DNA from: an uncultured Erysipelotrichaceae bacterium
Lineage (GTDB): Bacteria > Bacillota_I > Bacilli_A > RF39 > UBA660
Length of the DNA stretch: 64,000 nt
Assembly: GCA_902785135.1 (NCBI GenBank)
Contig: CACZXL010000001.1
Location: forward strand, 148,950 to 212,949
Direction: 5' to 3'
Positions 53,430 through 61,409 of the stretch are shown one piece after another (position 1 is the stretch's first letter; each line of letters opens with the position of its first letter). The translations under genes were made by a program, and so were the position numbers. A model generated the notes under the pieces. The model did not search any database. It was not told the DNA's origin and saw nothing but the letters and a program-made list of their open reading frames with translations.

Positions 53430-53834
53430 ATGGATTATATTAAATATCTTTCAGATATTAATTCTAATTTTTGTGATGTTTCTGAAATAAGAACAAAGAA
53501 TATTACCAATTTAAAAAGAATAGAAGCCGCGTATCATGATGCGATAGAATCAGAAGATTATAACACCCTAATAAATAAAACAATATACACTGCAGCATTA
53601 ATAACATTATATCAACCTTTTTATGATGGTAATCATAGAACTGCTCTTGTTGTATGTAAGGATATTTTAAATCAAAAAGGTTATTCATTTGATTATAGTA
53701 GGGCGATGGATGATATAAAAAACAGAAAACCTTTAATACCAATTTTATATGATCCAGATGAAATAATAAAAGAAAACTATGATTTAAATGGATACATAAA
53801 AAAATATCAAAACAAAAATAAATTTATGAATTAA
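53430..53834 (+). CDS. Fic/Doc-fold protein lacking the catalytic His
   Basis: 134 residues. The Fic/Doc core motif H-x-F-x-D/E-x-N-x-R appears as YQPFYDGNHRTALVV near residue 66, with Gln in place of the His that activates the target hydroxyl. Helices before and after fit a minimal Doc/Fic fold. No inhibitory helix motif is visible. It starts 2 bases after AIM24 with no ribosome binding site, so translation should be coupled. AMP-transfer or kinase activity is doubtful. Confidence 0.65.
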   Translation: MDYIKYLSDINSNFCDVSEIRTKNITNLKRIEAAYHDAIESEDYNTLINKTIYTAALITLYQPFYDGNHRTALVVCKDILNQKGYSFDYSRAMDDIKNRKPLIPILYDPDEIIKENYDLNGYIKKYQNKNKFMN

Positions 53835-53865
53835 AAAAGACATATACCAATGTATATGTCTTTTT
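53834..53865. terminator. Bidirectional terminator
   Basis: Fourteen-pair stem AAAAAGACATATAC/GTATATGTCTTTTT with CAAT loop between convergent genes. Confidence 0.88.
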
Positions 53866-53869
53866 ATTT

Positions 53870-54562
53870 TTATACCCATAGAGTTACTATAATTCCATCC
53901 TCATAACAAGTATACATAATTAAACTGCCATCCATATCATAAAATGAATTACCTTCAGTATCTACTAAATCAGGGCCTGTATTATAACCTTTGGCTTTTT
54001 TTATTAATCTATATTGAACTGAACTACCATCCGCAAAATTAATATATGAAGTAGTTTCCTCTGATAAACTAGATAAAATACTTAATCCTTGATAGTTATG
54101 ATCTGCGATAACTAATTTACCTTTATTAGCGTAATAGGCAGCACTGTCATTATTATCTACTAATTCTTGTAAAGAAACGCTAGAATTTGTATTAACATTA
54201 TAATCATATAATGCAACACTAAACCAAGAAATATATAATCTACCATAAGTACCATAGTTTATACTATAATTCTCATTAACAGTATTATTATCTTCCACAT
54301 AATCATCATTTGTAGAAGTTTGAATAATAGTAGAATTATCAATTTTGTTTTCTTCTTCTTTTCTTTTTAACTCTTCTTGTTCTTTTTCTAATTGTTTATT
54401 TACTTTTTCTATTTGTTCTTTAAACTTTGAATCTAGTTCATTTTTAATTAATACTTTTTTATCATCTTTTTTTGTTTTAGAATTCATATTAGAATTAAGA
54501 ATATTAAAATCGTTAAAGAAGAATACAAACGTACATAATAATATAGTAAAATATTTTCTCAT
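53870..54562 (-). CDS. Sortase-like exported protein
   Basis: 230 residues. Hydrophobic N-terminus (about 4-17), a charged coiled coil (about 40-72), and a C-terminal domain resembling the sortase barrel: GRLYISWFSVALYDY, LVIADHNYQGLS with the His near residue 153, and LIMYTCYEDGIIVTLWV with the Cys near 219. The protein ends 11 residues after that Cys and has no Arg in the last strand, where sortases have their third catalytic residue. It could be a modified or inactive sortase. No LPXTG substrate is encoded nearby. Confidence 0.55.
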   Translation of the reverse strand: MRKYFTILLCTFVFFFNDFNILNSNMNSKTKKDDKKVLIKNELDSKFKEQIEKVNKQLEKEQEELKRKEEENKIDNSTIIQTSTNDDYVEDNNTVNENYSINYGTYGRLYISWFSVALYDYNVNTNSSVSLQELVDNNDSAAYYANKGKLVIADHNYQGLSILSSLSEETTSYINFADGSSVQYRLIKKAKGYNTGPDLVDTEGNSFYDMDGSLIMYTCYEDGIIVTLWV

Positions 54563-54633
54563 AAACCCAACCCCTTGAATTTCGGTATATTAAAACACAA
54601 AAGGGTATTTTTGTCAATTTTTGGGAATGAATC

Positions 54634-54739
54634 AAAAAAATCGAACTATTTCTAGTTCGATTATTTTTTAATGGAGCAATTGTGTATCTCGTTTGAGAAA
54701 CAATTACCGACAAATGTAATCGAGATAAATCTTAATTAC
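54634..54739 (-). ncRNA. Candidate small RNA, minus strand
   Basis: On the minus strand a -10 box TATAAT (plus 54746-54751) is followed by about 100 bases with three hairpins: GATTAC/GTAATT, AATTGT...ACAATT containing TCTC-AAAC-GAGA, and a terminator AATCGAACTA/TAGTTCGATT with T-run (54634-54662). No ORF fits. The end (GCTCCATT plus terminator) is nearly the same as the end of the tRNA-Gly unit at 55559-55600. No known RNA family is recognised. The -35 box is weak. Confidence 0.4.
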
Positions 54740-54831
54740 ATGTTCATTATAACATATTTTTTAAGATGGTACATAATTATTGTTTTATTTTGAAAAATGT
54801 GTATAATAGTATATCACTGGGAGGAAATCTT

Positions 54832-55536
54832 ATGGAAGAATTAGAATTATATGCAGGTGATTCAATAGATACTGCGGTAAAAAGATTGTTAGAAGCTAAA
54901 GCTGAAGGTAAACATGTTTTTTGCGATTTTAATGGAGTAAAATTATATTCTGATAGTGTTACATTAGACTCAGCATATACTGAAATATGTGGTTGTACAA
55001 AAGCAGAATGGCATGAAAGATTAGAAAAAGACATAGCAGAAAGCAAAAAAAGAATGGAAGAGGATAGAAAACGTGCAATAGAAAATATTCCAAGTGTAAT
55101 TGAAAGAGGAAAACCATTAATCTATCCATTTAGACATGAGGAATGGGCTAAGTTAGTAGAAGATGATGCAAATGGTGATTACTGCGGACTAATTACTACA
55201 GATGCCATAGAAATAATGACTGCTATTGAAGAAGAAAAAACTGTTGAAGAATTAGTAGAATTGTTTAAAGAACAAGGTCATTCTGGTTGGTCTGCTAGTC
55301 TTACTAGAAATGTTATTATGACATATTCAAGAAATGGATATCCATTCTATAAAGCTACTAAATTTGGCAAATGGACTGAAGAAGAATGTCAAGCAATTCT
55401 AAAAATAATACAAGATAATGAAGAACATAGTAAAGATTTACGTATTGCTAATAGTGTAGCAGAATCAAGAAAAGAAGTTACTACAAAACAAAAAAGATTA
55501 TTAAGAAATCAAAAAAAGGACAACTATAATTCATAG
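54832..55536 (+). CDS. Hypothetical protein
   Basis: 234 residues from ATG 54832, set by GGGAGG nine bases upstream; upstream in-frame codons precede the promoter (TATAAT 54802-54807). Not recognised. N-terminal part with AVKRLLEAKAEGKHVFCDFN and a Cys-rich ICGC, then a charged coiled coil (about 60-85), an acidic helical part and a basic C-terminal tail. It uses more Glu/Lys/Ala and less Asn than its neighbours, which may mean transfer. Confidence 0.5.
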   Translation: MEELELYAGDSIDTAVKRLLEAKAEGKHVFCDFNGVKLYSDSVTLDSAYTEICGCTKAEWHERLEKDIAESKKRMEEDRKRAIENIPSVIERGKPLIYPFRHEEWAKLVEDDANGDYCGLITTDAIEIMTAIEEEKTVEELVELFKEQGHSGWSASLTRNVIMTYSRNGYPFYKATKFGKWTEEECQAILKIIQDNEEHSKDLRIANSVAESRKEVTTKQKRLLRNQKKDNYNS

Positions 55537-55546
55537 TTGTTCTTTA
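55518..55546 (+). terminator. Terminator
   Basis: Stem ACAACTAT/ATAGTTGT with AATTC loop at the end of the 234-residue gene, followed by T-rich DNA. Confidence 0.7.
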
Positions 55547-55553
55547 TATTTAA

Positions 55554-55583
55554 TAAAAAAAATCGAACTATTTCTAGTTCGAC
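55554..55583 (-). terminator. Terminator of tRNA-Gly
   Basis: Stem TCGAACTA/TAGTTCGA with TTTC loop; the T-run lies on the minus strand (A-run 55554-55562). Same hairpin as at 54639-54662. Confidence 0.8.
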
Positions 55584-55596
55584 TATTTTTAAAAAA

Positions 55597-55670
55597 TGGA
55601 GCAGGTGAGGAGAATCGGACTCCCGTATTCAGCTTGGAAGGCTGATGTTCTACCATTGAACTACACCTGC
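55597..55670 (-). tRNA. tRNA-Gly (UCC)
   Basis: On the minus strand acceptor GCAGGTG pairs with CACCTGC, discriminator T, encoded CCA at the plus-strand 55597-55599. Stem TCAGC/GCTGA encloses CTTCCAA, anticodon UCC. Confidence 0.95.
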
Positions 55671-55718
55671 AAAAACAAGTTACTACTTAATTATACTATA
55701 AAAATAAAACTTGTCAAT

Positions 55719-55749
55719 ATAAAAAGATGTAATAAATACATCTTTTTTA
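55719..55749. terminator. Terminator of the two-component operon
   Basis: Stem AAAAAGATGTA/TACATCTTTTT with ATAAA loop, just beyond the minus-strand stop at 55747. Confidence 0.85.
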
Positions 55750-57051
55750 TTCTTCTATATCTATATTCTTACTTATACTAAATTCAATTGTTAATCCTTT
55801 ATCTTTGTTATTATATGCTTTAACTGTACCGTTATGCATTTCTATTATTTCTTTTGTTATAGATAATCCAAGACCACTTATTTTTCTGGATTTATCAGTT
55901 GTGAATAATGGATCAAATATTTTTTTAATATTATTTTCATCAACACCAATTCCATTATCTATACATTTAAAATAATAAAAGTCTTTGTCATCTCTGCATT
56001 CTATAATTATATGACCTTTTTCTTCTTTAATATGTCTTATACTATTTACAATTAAGTTATTAAATACTCTGTTAATCTTTCCTATATCAATAATAATATT
56101 TGAACCTCTAGATTTATTATTAATATCAAATCTAATATTTTTTTCTTTTAAATCATCAAAGTATTCAAATCTTAAATTATTTAAAAGGTCTCTTACATTT
56201 ACCTTTTTAAAGGTATAAGTTCTATTTTTGTGTGATAGTAAGTAATCATCGAAATCTGAAACAATATCTTTCATATGAATTGCCTTATTATATATTTTTT
56301 CTTGTAATTCATTCATTTGTTTTTTTGTTAGTTTACTATTTAATAATAAATCACTATATCCAATAACAGATGTCAAAGGTGTTTTTATATCATGGCTTAT
56401 CGCAGATATTATTCTATTTTGTTCATCATGTTCTTTTTCAAGTGATTTTGTTAAATCAACGAATTCATTTTGAAGATAGTATATTTCATTTGTTACTTTT
56501 CTTTTTGTTGGTTTTATACCAAATTTATAATTATTTATATCTTTAACAGTATTATTAATTGGTTCTACTAATATTTTATTTGCGATTACTAAGCCTAATA
56601 GAGTTATTGTTGATACAAATATTATTTCGAATACCATAAATTTTTTTGTTATTGATATTGTATTAATCGTATTCGTTTTTCCTACACTTATCAAATAACT
56701 TTCATCATTTATATTTACTACAAAAGGAGTAAGATATTCTCTATCACTTATATTTTCTATATTTGTATATATAACATCATATTTACTATTTCTAACAATT
56801 AATAATAAATTATATTTTTTTGCAATATGTTCAAATAAAGAAGGGGGATCTAGTTTTTTATTATCTCTAATATTTTTTTCTATATTATCAATAATATCAT
56901 TATGTAATTCATTTTGTAATTCTTCATATCCTTGTTTTATAGAAGATTGAACACCAAATTTAAACCAAAACGATAAGAATAATAAGTTTATTATTATAAA
57001 TAGTATTATATATAATAATAATGCTTTTTGGACATTAAATCCTTTATTCAT
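55747..57051 (-). CDS. Sensor histidine kinase
   Basis: 434 residues. First transmembrane helix at about 10-31, extracellular domain (about 32-130), second helix near 133-155, then a HAMP-like linker. The H-box is AISHDIKTPLTSVIGYSD near residue 246; N-box NLIVNSIRHIKEE; DNGIGVD and GLGLSITKEII in the ATPase domain. It autophosphorylates in response to an unknown external signal. It overlaps the response regulator gene by 8 bases. Confidence 0.93.
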   Translation of the reverse strand: MNKGFNVQKALLLYIILFIIINLLFLSFWFKFGVQSSIKQGYEELQNELHNDIIDNIEKNIRDNKKLDPPSLFEHIAKKYNLLLIVRNSKYDVIYTNIENISDREYLTPFVVNINDESYLISVGKTNTINTISITKKFMVFEIIFVSTITLLGLVIANKILVEPINNTVKDINNYKFGIKPTKRKVTNEIYYLQNEFVDLTKSLEKEHDEQNRIISAISHDIKTPLTSVIGYSDLLLNSKLTKKQMNELQEKIYNKAIHMKDIVSDFDDYLLSHKNRTYTFKKVNVRDLLNNLRFEYFDDLKEKNIRFDINNKSRGSNIIIDIGKINRVFNNLIVNSIRHIKEEKGHIIIECRDDKDFYYFKCIDNGIGVDENNIKKIFDPLFTTDKSRKISGLGLSITKEIIEMHNGTVKAYNNKDKGLTIEFSISKNIDIEE

Positions 57052-57727
57052 CTATATACCTCACAAATTTATATCCATATCCCCAAACTGTAATAATATA
57101 CTTTTCATCCTTATCTAGTTTATCTCTTAAATTCTTTATATGTACAGCGACAGTACTAATTTCTCCAAAGTTACTTCCCCATACGGAATCAAATATCTGG
57201 CTTTTAGATAAAACTATACCTTTATTTTCCATCAAATATTTTAATAATTCAAATTCTCTTGTGGATAAATCAACTTTGGTACCGTTCTTTTTAACTTCAA
57301 AACTTTCCTTATTTAATTCTATTTCTCCAATTTTTATTATGTTTGAGTTATTTTGTTTTCTATTTCTTTTATCTTTTCTTAAATGTGCTTTTACTCTAGA
57401 TACTAATTCTTGGTTTTCAAATGGTTTAGTTATATAATCATCCGCACCTATTTCAAAACCTATCATTTTATCAACTAGATTAGCTTTCGCAGTAACAAAT
57501 ATAATAGAACAATCAACTTTTTCTCTAACCTTTGCACACAATTCTATACCTGATATTCCAGGCATCATTATATCCATCAATATCAAATCAAATCTCTCTT
57601 TATTAATTTCTTCTAATGCATCTTCACCTGTGTTACATATTAGTGTGTCAAAACCTTCTTTTTTTAATAGATAAGATTCTAAATCTGCTATATCTATATC
57701 ATCATCTATAATAAGTATCTTTTCCAT
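57044..57727 (-). CDS. OmpR-family response regulator
   Basis: 227 residues. Receiver domain with acidic pocket D8-D10, phospho-acceptor Asp52 in LILMDIMMPG and Lys in DYITKPF. A winged-helix DNA-binding domain follows (about 130-225) with STREFELLKYLMENKG and VAVHIKNLRDKL. It pairs with the histidine kinase downstream. Promoter TATAAT on the minus strand near 57745 and AAGGTGATAAA site. Signal and targets unknown. Confidence 0.95.
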   Translation of the reverse strand: MEKILIIDDDIDIADLESYLLKKEGFDTLICNTGEDALEEINKERFDLILMDIMMPGISGIELCAKVREKVDCSIIFVTAKANLVDKMIGFEIGADDYITKPFENQELVSRVKAHLRKDKRNRKQNNSNIIKIGEIELNKESFEVKKNGTKVDLSTREFELLKYLMENKGIVLSKSQIFDSVWGSNFGEISTVAVHIKNLRDKLDKDEKYIITVWGYGYKFVRYIDE

Positions 57728-58047
57728 TTTATCACCTTCTTATTAATTATAACATATTATCAAAAAAGAAGAGTCACATCACTCTTCTTCTATAAAAGTT
57801 TTTAATAGGGGTTTTAGTATTTATTAAAATTTATTACGATTAGAGTAGGGAAAACTCTAATTTAGTTTTATTGTTAAAATGTATTGTTTTAGTTCTTTCT
57901 ACGAATAATTCATCTATCACTCTCCTAACTACAATTTAAGTATATAAAAAAAATATTAATAAGATATATAAAATTTATTAAGAATTATTAAAAGTATATT
58001 CTTTACATTTTTATAAAATAATGTAATAATACCTCTAGGTGATTTTT
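57728..58047. other. 320-base intergenic region with hairpins
   Basis: Between the divergent response-regulator and queH genes. It holds the minus-strand promoter for the regulator, a hairpin AGAAGAGT...ACTCTTCT near 57769-57790, and a second hairpin TTAGAGT...ACTCTAA near 57840-57862. On the minus strand a 26-codon GTG-start frame ends at the second hairpin, but its Shine-Dalgarno touches the start, so it is not called. The rest is plain AT-rich DNA. Confidence 0.4.
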
Positions 58048-58671
58048 ATGAAAGTCTTATTACATATATGTTGCGCACCATGTAGTATTATGAGTATTAA
58101 AAAGTTAAGAGAAGAAAACTTAGATGTTACAGGTTATTGGTATAATCCTAATATTCATCCATACATGGAATATAGAGCGAGAAGAGATGCTTTAAGAAAT
58201 TATTCTAAATTAATAGATTTACCTGTTATATATAAAGATGAATATGGGTTAGATGATTTCTGTAAAAAAGTAATTAATAATTTAAAAGATAGATGTAAGA
58301 TTTGTTATGCTGATAGATTAGTTGTTGTAGCTAAATATGCTAAAGAGAATGGTTATGATGCATTTTGTACTAGTTTATTATATAGTCCTTATCAAGACCA
58401 TGAAGCTCTTAAAGAAGTTTGTGAAGAATTATCTAAAGCTTTTGATATTAAGTTCTATTATTATGATTTTAGACCATTTTATAGAGAAGGACAGGAAGAG
58501 GCTAAAAAATTAGGTATTTATATGCAAAAGTATTGTGGATGTATATTTAGTGAAGAAGATAGATATGAAAAGAGAATAGAAAGAGAAAGAATAAAAGAAG
58601 AAATAGATAAAGAATGGGAAAAGTATAAAAAAGAAAATCAAATAGAAGATTTAAAAAAGAGTTCTAATTAG
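58048..58671 (+). CDS. queH: Epoxyqueuosine reductase QueH
   Basis: 207 residues from ATG 58048, set by AGGTGATTTTT. Cys motifs of the family: HICCAPC near residue 8, DRCKICYADR near residue 90 and KYCGCIFSEEDRY near residue 170, which bind an Fe-S cluster and the second metal. HPYMEYRARRDA fits the family. It performs the last step of queuosine synthesis in tRNA. No other que gene is in the window, so queuine or a precursor may be salvaged. Confidence 0.93.
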   Translation: MKVLLHICCAPCSIMSIKKLREENLDVTGYWYNPNIHPYMEYRARRDALRNYSKLIDLPVIYKDEYGLDDFCKKVINNLKDRCKICYADRLVVVAKYAKENGYDAFCTSLLYSPYQDHEALKEVCEELSKAFDIKFYYYDFRPFYREGQEEAKKLGIYMQKYCGCIFSEEDRYEKRIERERIKEEIDKEWEKYKKENQIEDLKKSSN

Positions 58672-58684
58672 AACTCTTTTTGTT
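58652..58684. terminator. Bidirectional terminator
   Basis: Stem AAAGAGTTCT/AGAACTCTTT with AATT loop between convergent queH and vanY-like genes. Confidence 0.88.
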
Positions 58685-59758
58685 TGATATATATTTTAAC
58701 CAGTATTCATCAAATGTAATATTCTTTTTATGAATTATTGTAGCTGCTTCAACACCTACATATCTTATATGCCAACCTTCAGCTTCAAATCCAGTAATAT
58801 CTTCTTTTGATTTTTTATATCTAAATATAAAACCATATTTATATCCATTTTTTTCAATCCATTCATATTCTGGATCACCTTCTTCAATAGTCCAAACATT
58901 AGCTAAATCTAATGTTGTTCCAAGTTGGTGTTCTGAATAACCAGCTCTTGCAGCAAAAGTATCTGCTTTTTCTTGTCCAAATTCATTAACATATTCTTCA
59001 TATAATTGATCTTGATATTCATAATCTCTATATGCTGATTCAGCATAGAAAACTATATCATCTTTTTTAGCAGCATCAACCATTTTTTTAAATTGTTCAT
59101 AAGTTTCTTTTCTTATTTCTTTAACACCATATAAATTATTTGCATATCCATCTTCCATATTTACTAAATCTGTAGGTTTATAATCTTTACTTATATGTCT
59201 GTGTTTATTTACTAGTGCATCTAAAGAATTAGGATTCTTTTCTTCAGTAGCATCTTCATAAGGATCTTTATCTAAATTCAATTCTACTCTAACAACCACA
59301 TCATCTAATGATAAAGAAGGGTGATCTTTTTGATAACTTACATATCTGTTATATTTAGAATATTTAAAAAAATCTAATGTAATATATTCTTCAAAATCTT
59401 TATCATATTTTTTATTTAACATTTTTGTCATATCTGTTTTAGAAAAATTAGTAATAACAAAGTTAATAGTATTATGATTATAACCTTTATCATTTAAAGC
59501 AGATATATAATTTGTATTGACTTTATCAATAATCTTTTCTTTTTTTAATTTCTCTAATATATCTTTAGTTTCATCATTAGTATAATTAGCAGAAAAGAAT
59601 GAAGAAATAAGTTTAGAATATTTCATATTTTGTAAGTATATTGGCGCATGTAATATCTTTGTTTTATTAATAATTATTATTGGCAAAAGAATAATTATTA
59701 CTATTATTATTTTTGCTACATTTCTTCTTAATTTGTAATTTGGTTTTTTTCTTTTCAT
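58664..59758 (-). CDS. VanY-type D-alanyl-D-alanine carboxypeptidase
   Basis: 364 residues from ATG 59758, preferred for the upstream GGTAAT pattern; an in-frame ATG lies 5 codons earlier. One N-terminal signal anchor (about 14-35). The C-terminal peptidase M15 domain has FYAESAYRDYEYQ, the zinc motif SEHQLGTTLDLA and EGWHIRYVG. It trims D-Ala from peptidoglycan stem peptides. Divergent from the dacF-type gene, so two unrelated carboxypeptidases are adjacent. Confidence 0.88.
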   Translation of the reverse strand: MKRKKPNYKLRRNVAKIIIVIIILLPIIIINKTKILHAPIYLQNMKYSKLISSFFSANYTNDETKDILEKLKKEKIIDKVNTNYISALNDKGYNHNTINFVITNFSKTDMTKMLNKKYDKDFEEYITLDFFKYSKYNRYVSYQKDHPSLSLDDVVVRVELNLDKDPYEDATEEKNPNSLDALVNKHRHISKDYKPTDLVNMEDGYANNLYGVKEIRKETYEQFKKMVDAAKKDDIVFYAESAYRDYEYQDQLYEEYVNEFGQEKADTFAARAGYSEHQLGTTLDLANVWTIEEGDPEYEWIEKNGYKYGFIFRYKKSKEDITGFEAEGWHIRYVGVEAATIIHKKNITFDEYWLKYISNKKSSN

Positions 59759-59831
59759 ATTACCACATCCCATTTTTCTTAATTATATCATATTTAATTA
59801 TTTTTTTCATATTTTTTAATAGAGGTGTTAT

Positions 59832-60974
59832 ATGAAAAAGTTATTATTATTTTTATTTATGTTTTTATTTATATCTAGGGCATATGCGTTAGATTTAGCG
59901 TCGAACTCAAAAAGTTCTATATTAATAGAGGCAAGTACTGGAGAAGTTATATATGAAAAAAATGAAGATGAAAGAAGAGCACCTGCTTCTATGACTAAAA
60001 TGATGAGTTTAATTCTTATTATGGAAGAAATTGAAAATGGTAATTTAAAATGGAATGAAAAAATAAAAATAAGTGAAAATGCTGCTTCTATGGGTGGAAG
60101 TCAAATTTATTTAGAAGCTGGAGAGTATATGACAGTAAATGATTTAGTAAAAGGCATATGTATGGCATCTGCTAATGATGCTGTAGTTGCACTTGCTGAA
60201 AGAATATCGGGTTCAGAAGAAGAATTTGTAAATAAGATGAATAAAAAAGCAAAACTATTAAATTTAAATAATACAAATTTTAAAAATGCAACTGGTTTAG
60301 ATGAAGAAGGCCATTATAGTAGTGCAAAAGATATGGCATTAATCGCAAGAGAATTAGTTAAACATAAAAAAATATTGGAGTATTCTAGTACTTTTGAAGA
60401 CTATCTAAGACAAAATACTAATAAAAAGTTTTGGTTAGTAAATACAAATAAATTAATTAAAACTTATGAAGGAATGGATGGTTTAAAAACAGGGTTTACT
60501 CAAAATGCATTATATTGTCTTACTGCTACAGCTACTAGAAATAATATGAGATTAATAGGTGTTGTTATGGGTGAAAAAGATAGTAAAACAAGAAATAAAG
60601 AAATGAGTGATATGCTAGATTATGGATTTAACTTATATAAAGTTAAAACAATTGTTAAAAAGGGTAAAGTAGTTGGAAGATATGAAGATAATAAAAGTTC
60701 TAGTTTAAGCACAAAAGTAATTACTAAAGAAGATATTAATGTTTTAAATAAAAAAGGATCTAAAAAAAGAAAAATTACATATGATATAAAAATAAAAAAG
60801 AAAATGTTACCTATAAAAAAGGGAGATGTAGTTGGTAAATTAATCGCAAAAGAAAATGGGAATAAAATTTTTAGTGTTGATGTAGTTACAGAAAGTGATG
60901 TAAAGAAAGCTAATATTATAGAGTTATATTTAAGAAATGTTGGAGAGTTTATAAATGGTAACTATTTGTTTTAA
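59832..60974 (+). CDS. dacF: D-alanyl-D-alanine carboxypeptidase (DacF-type PBP)
   Basis: 380 residues with a signal peptide (1-19). Penicillin-binding motifs: PASMTKMM with nucleophile Ser53 and Lys56, SAND (SxN) near residue 117 and GLKTGFT (KTG) near residue 217. The C-terminal beta domain ends in a weak amphipathic helix. It removes the last D-Ala from peptidoglycan peptides. Placed just upstream of the spoIIA-type operon, as dacF is in Bacillus, so a role in spore wall formation is likely. A terminator separates it from the next gene. Confidence 0.9.
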   Translation: MKKLLLFLFMFLFISRAYALDLASNSKSSILIEASTGEVIYEKNEDERRAPASMTKMMSLILIMEEIENGNLKWNEKIKISENAASMGGSQIYLEAGEYMTVNDLVKGICMASANDAVVALAERISGSEEEFVNKMNKKAKLLNLNNTNFKNATGLDEEGHYSSAKDMALIARELVKHKKILEYSSTFEDYLRQNTNKKFWLVNTNKLIKTYEGMDGLKTGFTQNALYCLTATATRNNMRLIGVVMGEKDSKTRNKEMSDMLDYGFNLYKVKTIVKKGKVVGRYEDNKSSSLSTKVITKEDINVLNKKGSKKRKITYDIKIKKKMLPIKKGDVVGKLIAKENGNKIFSVDVVTESDVKKANIIELYLRNVGEFINGNYLF

Positions 60975-60997
60975 ACAGTTTAATAAACTGTTTTTTT
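60973..60997 (+). terminator. Terminator after dacF
   Basis: Stem AAACAGTTT/AAACTGTTT with AAT loop and T-run, overlapping the stop codon. Confidence 0.8.
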
Positions 60998-61005
60998 GAT
61001 ATGTA

Positions 61006-61013
61006 TTGTCGAA
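61006..61013 (+). promoter_or_regulatory. Spo0A box before the sporulation operon
   Basis: TTGTCGAA, perfect 0A-box core, 61 bases before the first gene of the operon. In Bacillus the spoIIA operon is switched on by Spo0A~P with sigma-H. A clear sigma-H or sigma-A promoter could not be fixed by eye. Confidence 0.65.
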
Positions 61014-61073
61014 TCTATTTAAAATAAAATAATAAAGTGTTTAAATAATGTCATCATAGAGAGGATGAATGAC

Positions 61074-61409
61074 ATGTTAGATGTTAATATTGAATTTGTA
61101 AAAGGAGTCTTGTTTGTGAGGTTAGATGGTAGAATTAATAATGATAGTATTTTCTCAATAAATAAAAATCTTCAAGAAATAATAAATAAGGGAGGGATTA
61201 AGTATTTAGTATTCAATATTAATAATGCTGTTATAGAAGAAAGAATTAGTTTATTTGATGATTGTAATGAAAGAATAAAAGAAAACGATGGAAAAATGTT
61301 TATATGTGGTTTAAAAAATAAATTAGAAAACGTAGTTAATTCAAATTTTGATATAAAAAATAATGTAATAAATGAATTAAGTGCGTTAAAGGCAATTAAT
61401 TTATGTTAA
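61074..61409 (+). CDS. spoIIAA: SpoIIAA-like STAS-domain protein without the usual phosphorylation site
   Basis: 111 residues from ATG 61074, set by GAGAGG nine bases upstream; ATG 61065 touches that site. The STAS pattern is VKGVLFVRLDGRINNDS, then KYLVFNINNAVIEE and GKMFICGL. In Bacillus SpoIIAA the strand and helix are joined by DSSG, whose Ser58 is phosphorylated by SpoIIAB; here that place reads EERIS. Gene order (dacF upstream, sigF downstream) supports the name, sequence identity is low. Its stop overlaps the sigF start by 7 bases. Confidence 0.72.
   Translation: MLDVNIEFVKGVLFVRLDGRINNDSIFSINKNLQEIINKGGIKYLVFNINNAVIEERISLFDDCNERIKENDGKMFICGLKNKLENVVNSNFDIKNNVINELSALKAINLC

Noticed and set aside
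54663..54737. Intact tRNA next to the TGGAGCA sequence
   Set aside because: The segment ends like a tRNA-Gly gene, but no D-arm or anticodon stem can be formed and the pairing differs.
57840..57930. 26-codon GTG-start leader ORF on the minus strand before the response regulator
   Set aside because: Its Shine-Dalgarno is directly against the start codon and no residue bias suggests a leader peptide.
57900..58047. preQ1 riboswitch before queH
   Set aside because: No preQ1 aptamer consensus (C-rich loop plus A-rich tail) is visible in the leader.
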